DNA of 64,000 bases, from assembly GCF_021134715.1 (NCBI RefSeq), contig NC_060020.1:2170001-2234000 (forward strand), given 5' to 3'. Source of the DNA: Daphnia pulex. Taxonomy: Eukaryota > Arthropoda > Branchiopoda > Diplostraca > Daphniidae. Every line of letters begins with the position of its first letter. Position 1 is the stretch's first letter. Of the stretch, positions 12,927 to 23,800 are shown piece by piece. The translations under genes were made by a program, and so were the position numbers. The notes beneath the pieces are model-generated. The model was not told the DNA's origin and ran no database searches. It saw only the letters and a list, made by a program, of their open reading frames with translations.

Positions 12927-14697
12927 TTAACGGCGGCTCATCAATTTCTGTTCGCGTTTCCGGATAGCCGCTTGCCTTTTTTCTTCCAACAGTTCGGCTG
13001 TTGACTTTACTGTCTGAATTGCTTGTGCTGTTTAAGAGAGACAGATAAATGCTAATTAAATTTTGAATCTTTGAAAATTTATACAAGGTATTACTTTCGA
13101 TTTGACTGATAAACGCCAGTACATCTGGCTGGGTAAAGTCGTCGTCATCGTCAAATTCTGTTTTACAGGTTACTGGCACTAAGTTACCAATTAGAAGAAA
13201 AACAAATTAGTTTCTAATTAAATTGAACTATACTTTTATATCGAAATTTACCATATTGGCTTTCAGCTTCTTTCGCGACAGCACTCATTGCACAAAGAAG
13301 ATCATCGTCGTCGTCATCAAATGGATCTTGTGATTTAACCTTTTCAGGTGGCGCAACAAAATTGGTTTGATGAACTGGTTTCTTATTATTGACTGGATTA
13401 TTCACTAGTCTTGTAATCCCAATGCCGTGAGAAATTCCTGAAAACGGTTTCACTTGAACAGACAAAGTTGATTTTTGAGATCTAGATGAGTCGGGGCACA
13501 CGTTTCTATTGCGATCTGCATTGGCATATTGGGGAGTTTGGTTGGACCTTAACGATGGAATTGACGTTCCGGCCCTGTAGGTTGGTTTTACTTCGTTTAC
13601 TTGCGGTTTAGGAATATTTTTTTCTGTTAGATTAAATGTGCTGGGTTTTCCCACTTTCGACGAAGAAGATTGGTTAACACATGCTGTGGAGTTGTGAAGT
13701 GTTCGGGGTTGTGAAGCCAAGGGTATTGCTCGTTGATCTATTGCAACCGGAAGTTTTGTGGTAACTGATTTCGGCGATACTAAATAACAAAAATACAGGG
13801 ATTTAATGAGATGTCGATTAAGTGTTTTAAGTAAAGGAATACTTACCAAAATTATCAAGACTCTTGTTTGGAATTAACTCTTCAGAATCCAAATCAAAAC
13901 TTCTACGAGCAACATTCTCTGGACTTGGCTGATTAAACACAAAGATAGTGGAATTGTTTGTTGGGGATGAGGATGGAGTTATTAAAGATTCATTTTTCTT
14001 CTTTTTGGATGGAGTTGGGTTACAACCAATTGCTTCCTCTTCCAAAGCTTGAGTGCTTAAAAGTACTGATTCACTGAAGAAGCTGTCATTGCCAAATGCA
14101 TCACTGGTATTCAGGCTCTCTAAATTGCAGAAATAGTGTCAATTACATAAAATTTTAAAATAAACAAATTATAAGTTTCTTACCTTGTAAGACAGATTTA
14201 TTTTTATCAATCAGCAACTCACTACTGTCTATGACACTTCCTTTGGCAGAACGAGGGGGAGTCATGATTGTTTGTGCTTGTTTATTGAGCAAATCATTTA
14301 ACATTGCAAGTTCGTTCACTACATCATTATTTTTGTCTTCTGCAAGCACAATATTCTTCTTACATCGAGCAATATGAGGTCTCAGCTCCCTTTTACGGGT
14401 AGGAGTTTGGTTTGGTGTGCTTGTCTTTTTATCACTTAGCATTACTGTATATTTCCTTGCACTTGGTGAAGTCAAGTCCCATACGACTTCACTTTCGCTT
14501 TGCTGGCTAAATGTGTTCGGCTGCCTACAAGGTGGACTGGCATATCCAGAAATCATGATGTATTTTGCAACTTCAGCAGTTTCGACATTTTTAATCCTGG
14601 ACAAAGCTGGCGACTTTTTTCCGGGATTTTCATTTTCTTCAAAATTTGCTGCCTTGTTGCGCCTAGTCAAATAAGAATGTTGTTTGCTTTTCTCCAT
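12927..14697 (-). CDS. ETAA1-like ATR activator
   Basis: Five exons (14697-14184, 14119-13847, 13779-13252, 13178-13095, 13027-12927) join in phase to a 499-residue, mostly disordered protein. ETAA1 binds RPA on single-stranded DNA and stimulates the ATR-ATRIP kinase at stressed replication forks. Seen here: VVWDLTSP at residues 71-78, resembling the Trp-centred FWD..SP core of the ATR-activating domain; a predicted helix (NELAMLNDLLNKQ) after it; two Asp-rich stretches near residues 415-455 (FDDDDDDLL, FDDDDDF); and a C-terminal basic helix LLEEKRQAAIRKREQKL, which matches the RPA32-binding helix of ETAA1, SMARCAL1 and TIPIN. That helix appears only after splicing from 13095 to 13027. Human ETAA1 is longer (about 926 residues). 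Start is the first ATG, with a 332-bp divergent promoter shared with TMED. It could be another RPA-binding protein, but the order of motifs favours ETAA1. Confidence 0.72.
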
Positions 14698-15029
14698 TCG
14701 TAAATAATCAAATAACCACTAACGTAAGAACTAAGAATGAACCGTTCATACTTTCAAAGAATTTGAGTCGACGTAATATGTTTTCTTCAGTCGCATTCAG
14801 TGGCTGTTGCCAACTTGTTCAATTTATTTCGGGACAAACTTTATGAATATTCATAACAGTATAGTCTGGTTTTTTCATGCTCTATTTATATTTAGGATTT
14901 TATTCGTAATATTTTATTATTTGTTACATAATATTTTCAAACATTTAATTTTGACAGGTACGAAATTAAAATAATACCTGGCCTTGCTGTTTTGAGGTAC
15001 ACGTCGTGTCAACTTCTGGCTTTGACAAT
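14698..15029. promoter_or_regulatory. Shared upstream region, ETAA1-like / TMED
   Basis: Only 332 bp separate the divergent start codons, so both 5' UTRs and a bidirectional promoter should lie here. It is AT-rich. I saw no TATA box at a convincing distance from either start. Confidence 0.6.
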
Positions 15030-16479
15030 ATGGAATCGGACCGGATAATTTTTACTTTTTTTAAAATGTTTTTAATTTTTATGCTCTTAATTGTATCTCG
15101 TGTAAATGGACAACATGCTCAACCTGGGCAGCAACAACCAATCCAACAACAAGGACAAGTACAAATGAATCATAAAATAGATAAAAGTTTTAAATGGTTA
15201 TAACATTTTTCCTTACTTAGGTACCGATGCAGCAACAAGTTCCAGGACAAGCTCCGATACAACAGCAAATTCCGATACAACAGCAACAACCAATACAACA
15301 GCAACAACCAATCCAAGGACAAGTTCCGATGCAGCAAGTACCTATGCAACAACAAGTACCTATGCCACAGCAAGTACCTATGCCACAGCAAGTACCTATG
15401 CCACAGCAAGTACCTATGCAACAGCAAATACCAATGCAAGGACAAGTACCGATGCAGCAAATGCCAATCCAAGGACAAGTACCGATGCAGCAAATGCATC
15501 CTGGTCAGGTTCCCATGCAACAAATGCATCCTGGTCAGGTTCCCATGCAACAAATGCATCCTGGCCAAGTACCGATGATGCCGATTCATCCTGGCCAAGG
15601 GCAAATGCCTCCTCAACCACATCCAGGTCAACCGCCAATCCATATTGCACAGCCTCCTATGACCATGCCACTCTTTGATGAAAATGCTGATGATGCTCCT
15701 GCTGTTGCCATGGAATACAAGGTTCATGTTGATCCTGGAAAAGAGGAGTGTTATTTCCAATTTGTCCAGAAAGGCGCAACTATTTATGTCAGCTTTCAGG
15801 TAAACACATTTCTTAGCTCGAATTTCTGCAGTTTCCTTAATTTTCTAATTTCCCTAATTCCCATTCAGGTTCTTCGTGGAGGAGATGGTATGGCTGGATT
15901 TGCAATAAGAAACCCTAGCGGCCAGTTAGTTCATCCTTATCAATGGAAACCTGCATCTGAGTTCCAAGAAGTATCACCTACTGGTGGATATTATGGGATC
16001 TGTGTGGACAATCAGTTCTCTCGATTTGCTGCCAAATTAGTCAATCTTTATATCACAACCTTCAGGTAGGCGTTTCACATTTGGAACTTTTCCATGTTTG
16101 AAATTCTACTTTTTTTATCAATTAGGTATGACCAATGGGAAAAATTTACTCAGGAACTAAAAGATATTGACGTTAGTGCCGAAAACTGCACAGTAAGTTA
16201 AAGAAATTTCCTGCATCCGGTACTGTGCTCATTTCCATAATTTTAACCCCTTAGAATATACTTCAAGGCGTCGATAAACGAATTCAAGGAATTTTACAAA
16301 TGCAGCAATTGGCCAGAAGCAGAGAAGCCCGTGACTACAATCTTCTATTGGATAACGAGACTTACGTGCAAAATTGGTCTATTGCTCAGTGCGTCGTGGT
16401 TATTGCTTGCTTTGTTGTACAGGTTTACTTTGTTAAGAAACTTTTTGAAACTAAAAACAGTGGTAGAGGAAGGATCTAG
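15030..16479 (+). CDS. p24/TMED cargo receptor with Gln-rich insert
   Basis: Exons 15030-15158, 15221-15799, 15869-16065, 16126-16192 and 16255-16479 encode 398 residues. p24 proteins are type I membrane proteins cycling between ER and Golgi in COPII/COPI vesicles. In order: a hydrophobic signal peptide (1 to about 28, ending near VNG), a low-complexity Gln/Pro/Met stretch (about 29-200), a GOLD domain (about 210-320) with the two expected Cys (EECYFQF and YYGICVDNQF), a coiled-coil region (DKRIQGILQMQQLARSREARDYN), a membrane segment (about 366-383) and a short basic tail beginning YFVKKLFE. The WSIAQ and YFVKKLF end resembles TMED6 and the gamma group as I recall them; the subclass is tentative. 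The Gln-rich insert is not normal for the family, whose members are about 200-240 residues. ATG 15030 was chosen because it directly precedes the signal peptide. Confidence 0.9.
15221..15660 (+). repeat. Tandem coding repeats (VPMQQ-type)
   Basis: In-frame repeats inside the TMED gene. An 18-bp unit (encoding QVPMPQ-like hexapeptides) recurs in nearly identical copies at about 15351-15425. A 30-bp unit (MHPGQVPMQQ) recurs at 15491, 15521 and 15551. The near identity of adjacent units points to recent slippage or unequal exchange. Confidence 0.9.
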
Positions 16480-17843
16480 AAGAGATTTTATTACGCGTGG
16501 GATTTAAAGATACTTATTTTTTTTTGCCAATCTCAACGGATCTTCCAAAATTGACATAATTTTTAATGTTGACTCTAAACATGATTACTCCTTTTTTTTT
16601 ACAATCCGTCCCAATCTACATTCCATTTGTCCCTAAATTTAATGAATTATTGAAGTGAAAGCGAGTTGTGAATTTGGTGATGACAAAATACAAAGTGCTC
16701 ATGTCTTACTATATGGCTGAGTGATTATCCTGTTAACTAAAATCAATCCACTTAATTTCTTTCTTCAAAATGTTTTGTTGAAATTTCTAGACAGCTGTTT
16801 TTGTGCAAGTGAAAACAAGTGAAGCAAAGTGTCGGGTCCTAAGAAATGATACTTTTAGAAAACATTTCGCGAATGTCGAAGGATAATGTGGGCTTGCCCT
16901 TTAAAGGGCTAATTGTATTAGTCGAATACTACAGAACACAACACAAGAGGACCGAGAATAAGAAATGAAATTGAAAATAAGGATCACTATAATGTGAAAT
17001 TACAGTCCCAACAAGCTACGGGTAATAAAGGAAGGGACACATCCGTGGTAGCCGATGTTTTCCACAGTGCGCGAGCAGTGACCTGCACTGCATTGGGTTG
17101 AATTTCAATTAAAGTTGTGTCAAATAATAAAGAATGAATAAAGAAGACGGAAAGCTGTAAAGTAAGTAAGTGAAAAAGAGAAAAAGGTTCACAAAAAAAC
17201 ACCAATGGAGTACCATAGTGGAGACTGTCGGCCGAAGGAATCGTTGATGAAAGATTCCTGGAACTATTGCCATTCGACAACTTTTGTTTCTCTTGAAAAA
17301 TAATTTTACTTCTGTTCTTAGATTTCGTTAAGGGGGATATCTTTTCTTTCTTTCGTTCTTTCTTCTACTTTTTTCTTTTGATAGACAATCAACATTTATT
17401 GACTCCGGCATGATCATATCTATCGAAACAATGTCGATGGGATGCCTACGCCGGGTCAGATGTATTTCAAAGTAAATCGTTGAGGAGAACAGAAAACTGA
17501 AAACATTTTGTCTCTTGATATGTTCACAACTCAATCGGCCGGAATACGACAATAACGCGAACTGCACTCGAAAAAGAAAACAAGGCACAAATGACACACA
17601 GACAAGAGACGCGTAGATGACCACTAAGGTAATCAATCTTTCGCTACAGACGTGAGTTTGAGTTCCCCACTGTCTGATGCAGAGTGGACACTGTCATTAA
17701 CTTTTTCCTTTCAATCAATATTGAACAACATATTCATTCTCAACTTAGTAATTATATGTTTTACTTCTCTTTCTTCATTCTCCTAGTTGGTAGACCAAAG
17801 TTACCGGACCGAGGAATCACAAATGTGATTCTCGACATTATCC
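16480..17843. other. Convergent 3' region of TMED and RPUSD2
   Basis: About 1.36 kb between stop codons on opposite strands. Possible polyadenylation signals: AATAAA at 17126-17131 and 17137-17142 (+, for TMED) and its complement at 17395-17400 (-, for RPUSD2). No other gene seen. Confidence 0.6.
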
Positions 17844-20800
17844 CTAATATTCGTCATTTTGCCAATCGGATTGCGCCCAGGTGGGTAACTGTGTTTCGTA
17901 CGACCATCCAGGCCCCTATCAAACATTTTTTGTTTTGTTAAGCAAACTGTGATTAAAAACAATGTCAAGTTAATCCATACCTTGTAACGCCAAGCGTGAA
18001 GGAACATCATCAAGTCTTTAGGCTTGGGATCACGGAAGCGCGTCTTACATTCGAAGCAATGCTCATCGAATGTAACTTTGTCGGAATTGTAGCTATCAAC
18101 GGCTGAATCTATAATAATGATTTTAAATCATAGCAATGAGAAACGATACAACAATGGTAATAACTTAACAACAAAACTGACCGTCATTTGTTTTATTGGG
18201 GGCCTCAGGTGAATTGCGATCAATGTGATCTGTGTTTTCTTCCGGTTTAACTGCGCTATCGTCAGCGACACCGTCATTCTCACTTTTGACGTTGTCCGTT
18301 GGGCTGGCCGGTTTCTCATTAACGGAACACTCGGACTCGAGCACAGCTCCCGAGGGCGATAGGGATAATGTAGCCAAGGGAGACGGATCGGTCAGCGTCT
18401 CGGTGCTGACTTGATCCTGGGTCGCCTCAATTTCCGTGTCGGCGCTGTTGGGTTTGAATTCCGGAAGCGATACGACTGCCGTTGGCGCCTCTTTGGATGC
18501 GGCTGCATCAGGAGTTTGGCTTCTGCTAGAGACTCCACTGGCCATTCCCCCAGAGCTGCTCGACGGAGTCGCTACGCCTGTCGCTTCCGGTGGTATGACG
18601 CCACTAAAAAAGTTGGGGGCAAAGTCATCACCTTCGCCTCCCAGCCAGTTTTCGGCGTTGTGGATCGAGATCAAGTCATGGATCAATTCTTCGTCCGTCT
18701 TTCCAATGTTGCCATCTTTGCCTTTCTCCGGACCGAAAACAACGTGATTATACAAGGGGTCGTTGGCAATCGGATATCCTGGAAAGATAAAAACAATATT
18801 GCGTCGTTAAATCCAGATACTCCGCTTCCTCCACATAATAATGAGCGACTTGAGCTTGCCATATCGTCCAAGGACTGTTTACTGTTACTGCCTCCCTCCA
18901 CGTTATGATTAATAAGTGGATAGTGATCCTTAAGTCTCCGGTGAGCACAACATTTACTGGCGTCTAGTTACGCACGATTTCAGATGGCAGGTGGGCAAAA
19001 GGACGAACAATTTCAAAGCAACTATGGGGGCGGCATAACAAGCACTATACCCGTCGTTGAGTCAAGTACCAGTACAGAAGGATTTTAACTAATGCAAGTC
19101 GCTCGACCGAGGGCAAGTCAATTTAACTGAATAATCAGCGATCCAGCGATCCAGCGATCCAAATTCCACTCTTGTGATCATGACGGAAAGACCTCGGATC
19201 CAATTAACAATGGGCGTGCGGGTTTTTGTTGAGTAAGTAAGTAAGTCACCCCGTCGCTCGCGATTCCCCCGAGACGGACGTGAAATTCCCTTGACTTACC
19301 GAGGTACTGCAGATGAACTCTGATCTGGTGCATCCGGCCGGTGCGAGGCTTGCAAAGGACGACGCTGGTCTTTCCATTGTACGAGAGGCGCTCGAACTCC
19401 GTTTGACAGTCCTTGCCTTTGGGGGAGACCCGGCAAACACCGATTTTGTAGCTGACCACTTCGATCGGTTCCGTGCACATGATGTGTCCACTGGCAAACG
19501 AAAATCAATTTGGAATATGATTACAACAAATCAAAGGGCCGAACACAGAATGCGATCATCCGGAACACGGATTAGCTTCTATGCATTTTCACAACGACCA
19601 ATGGGGCAAAGTCAATAAAATAACGAGACATCCAAACATGTCCTATACAAAACCCCGACTCGGTTATGATGAATCCATGGCTTGATTGTAACAAATAAAC
19701 CAATTAATATTAGAACAGGGAAGGAAGGAAGGAGGAGGAGGAGGAGGGAGTGGAAGATAAGAGAGAGAAAGGGCAGCAAAGCATGTCAAGGGGAAGCAAT
19801 TGTCAGTGAAATTACCTCGGGAATTCGCCTCCGACTCTGCAGACGTACTCCTTGGAGACGAGGCGCGTGCGGATCTGCACTTCCATCTGTCGGGCTTTCT
19901 CCTGGTTCCTGCCGAACATTAACAGACCGGACGTGAGCCGATCCAGTCGATGGATCGTCCGTAAGTTGCGCAAGTTGTGCTCTTTGGCCAAGATGAAAGC
20001 CACCGTGTTGTGGCGGTAGCGTCCGCACGGATGAACCTAAATAACACACATACACGCGCCGTCCGGAAACGAACCAGTTAATGCCGGTTGAACATCAAAA
20101 GAATTTCATTTTCAATTGAGACGGAATGATGGGCGGGGGTGAGGGCGAAAGCTAGGAGGTAAAAGGTTAGATCGAAAGCACGTATCGCCATCCAGCTAAT
20201 CGTTCCAGGGTTTCCGTCTTTATTGGATTGAACTATCCGTAGACTGAACCAGATATAGAAAACCCGTATTTACCAATCGATTTCTACTCCTTTTTCCCCA
20301 AAAAAGTTCTACGTGCTCCCTCCCTTTAGAAAAAAACGTCCAAATCCAATATTCATGTCGACTGCTGGGTGGCAGGAGCAGGCAGACATACGCAGATAAT
20401 GTAGTCGAGCATCATCTGCAATTCTGCATACACTAGAGTGCATATTTGATTAGAGCCTGCTATTGCAACCAACGCGCCAGCAGTCGCCGGAACGATTGAG
20501 CCAGGATGGCGTCTCCTATCTACAGACGTGGACAAGGTGACACGTCGGAACATGAAAACAAAAGTGGCGGGGAAATAGCGAAAAGTTTACAGCCAACACG
20601 AAACGAAAATGGGTCGTAATAAGGAGACAACAATCCTTGGCAAACGGCAAAATAAATAAGGGATAAAGAGAGAGAAAGAGAGTGAGAAGTAAGGTGAGGA
20701 AGATTAGGGAGAAGAGAATACAAACATCGGGATGTACAACCTGGTACACTATCATCTTCAGTGAGCACGTGCGTGAGCCGAGATTGGGCTTGTCTATCCA

Positions 20801-23800
20801 TCTAGTATCCCTTGTAACACTAAACAAAATCTCCGTTTTTTTCCCTACTCCTACTCTATCTGTTCTCTTCTTTCCCCCCAGTCGGTGTTAGACTAAAACC
20901 CTCCCGACGAGGCAGCAGCAACAACATCATCCCTCGGATTGGCCCCCCAAGTGACTCCATACACTCAAAAAATAAACCGAGCGAGGCAATCGAGCGTTCC
21001 GAGTCGTGGAGCATAGAGATGGCGATCCTATTTTCTGTAATGGATATGTTTCTCTCGAATCGCATGTCGTCCAAAGAGAAGTGGAGTCGAGGAAACATTG
21101 CAACAAGATTGAGACGTTAAGAGAGTCGAGTGAGGGAGAGAGCCAGGCTTCTTCATCGTCCTTCTCTCTTATCATCAAATCCAAAAGGCCAACGACGTCT
21201 TAGGTCATAAAAACCCAAGAAGGAAGGGGGGGAGCGAAACGGGAAAGAGTTGAGCCGCAGTTGGCAAACACAAGTCAAAACAACCGAGTAAAGTAGAAAG
21301 TAGCCCACTTTGAAGAGAGGGGAAAAGATGGTTCCAATTGAGTCAAAATACGTCAAATTACATTTAAAGTGAGAGCGCTTGTGTTAAGTGCACGTTTTCA
21401 AAAGAGACGGCCGATGGCCAAGTCTCGTGCCGAATCTACATTCGACTTTTTTTCATTTTTACGTACCGGTACGGAACATGGCTTGTCTATCACAATCATG
21501 TCGTCATCTTGATAGACGATTTCGATGATCTTCGACTCTACCGGCACCTCATGTCTGTGTCATTTGTGAACCGAGGAAAGCCAGAATGAGTCGTTGGTAA
21601 TATTCGGATGGGAGCGCGGCCAAGCAGCAAAACGGCGCCAGCGTCAATCAAATAAGGTCCCGATATTTTTCCATCAAGCGCGTACGGTGGATGGGATGCA
21701 AGGCAATAAGGGGGGTTCGAATCAATAGATAAAATCAAATAAACAAAACAAAAAAATGCACACATCAACATTCAGAACTGGAAAAACAAAGATATAATAG
21801 AAGAAGAAGAAAAGTAAAAAAAAAAACTAAAACTAAAAAGATTAAATCAAAAATAAACAGCAAAAATTCGGTAGAACAATCCCCAGAAAAAAGAAAACAC
21901 GTGCGCTCACCGACGCAAACGCAAGGCGTTTGTTTATTGGTTGATCTCTCGATTGTTTACGCCATGGCAATAGTTGCGGAAGGGCGAGCAAAGCACAAAG
22001 GGAACAAAAACGACAGGAGAGAGAAAAATAATAAAAAAAAAAACGTGTCGGATGTGTCGGCAAGCGTCTCTCGACAAAGAGGTGGCGAGTGCAAACGGCG
22101 TAAACGGACGACTTTCACTCTGTCTCTCTCGAGTGAGTTCCTTCATCAAGGCGATTGGCTTCATTTCATTACACTCCTAGAACCAGTCAACTGCGAAGAC
22201 TCAGAGTATAAAGACGACTACGGAATAAATGATAAAAAATAATAAAAAAGAGAAAATAAAAGAAAAAGTTGGAAAGATCGCAGGGCCTTATTTGCTGTAG
22301 CTCTTAACAACTTTATGACTTTGTCGCTCGAGATAGGTGGCGGCGCCTACGCATTCAAGATTCTCGCGCTCCTATTTCAAAATTACACCAATGGATGGCT
22401 GCCTTCTGATTGGATTGCCACATTTCCCTCCCCCGAAAAAATAAACTACCACACAGTCTTTGCCAAGGCGTACAAATAGAAAAAAAAAGCACACGCGAGA
22501 GAGGGTGAGAGGAAGAGCAAAAAAAGATCAACTCCATTACATCCATCGAGTTGCTTCGAGTATGCGCAGGGGCGTAAGTCAATCGATCGATCCCCAATTC
22601 CACGCATCCTTTTTACACACATTGCTCTTATATATTTGCCGGAGATTCAAGGTGTATAGTAGACACAGACATAAAGAGACCAGTGCTGGTGGTAAGACTA
22701 TTGAAGCGCAGCAGAGAAAAAAGGGGGGCACAGAAAACCGTACGGATGTTATTCGCCCCAAGCCGACAATGACATAGTAGTTCTGCCAGACCAAAAAACG
22801 ACGACGACACAGCCGGCGAAGAAAAGCGGAACACGTCCAAGTCTTATTCAAACAGACAGAAGCAGGACCTTTCGCCCGTTCCTTATCCCACAAGAGACAC
22901 GGAAATAAAATGGCAGAGGGACAGAAAATAGGAAAGAAAAGGGGGGTAAAAAAGAAAAGAAAAAAAGACTACAAATACCATCATTTCTTTTCATGGGTGT
23001 GAGTGATGGTGAAAGTTCTCCAAACCCTATAGAACATGGAGACGATTGAGATGCGCACCACACGTCCACCTGCCACGTCTCCGCAGACAACCAACGAGAT
23101 GCGTGACGACAACTCTGCCATTCTTTTGTGTCTTTTGTAATCGCATCCGATTCAATCTGGTCGAAACTAGGGCGAGTAGGGAGAAGATAGGGGAACAAAT
23201 CCGCCTTGCGTTTTTATTCGTTTCTTTTTATGCGCCAAATTGATGCGACGCTGAACCAAAGTCCGTCGTCCTTTCTCGTGGACAAGCGGATGAAGGCCGT
23301 GCGCATCCGCCGAAATCACAGCAGTCCCTTCCGCCGTTCTTGGCAACTTGAAATGCATGTCGCATTCTTATTCTTCTCGTCCGCACTCAAGTTGATTTCA
23401 ATTCTTCAATTATCCATCAACCTCCAGGTCTTAAATTCGTGTCCAATGCGAGCAATTATGTCGTCGTTAATGACGACGAAAAATCGACTTCATCGTACGA
23501 TTTGAGAGGAAACAAATTTCGTTCAAATTCGAGATAGGGAAGAAACAGAAAAACTCGCAACACGACTTTTTTCTCTTCTTCTTCTTCATTCCAGGAAGCG
23601 GCCAGAATCAGATCAAAAGAATGTTCTCTGCCTCCTCTGGCATCGTTACGCCTCGTTTCTCACATGATAACTCTACTATCGAGTCTTGTAATCTCATTAT
23701 CGGAGAGACATTTGGTCTCGGCCAAGACGGCGATATCGTTCCATCGTTCTTCTTGTCTTTTATGTTTCAAGCATTTTCGCTCGAGTGTCAAGCGATCCTC

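Noticed and set aside
15170..15760. 196-codon open frame on - (Leu/His/Arg repeats)
   Set aside because: Antisense shadow of the Gln-rich repeats of the TMED gene.
18411..18908. Open frames on + overlapping the RPUSD2 C-terminal exon
   Set aside because: Shadows of the minus-strand coding exon 18182-18778; no independent evidence.
21690..21735. GGTTCGAATC word resembling a tRNA B box
   Set aside because: No A box, no cloverleaf arms at suitable distance.
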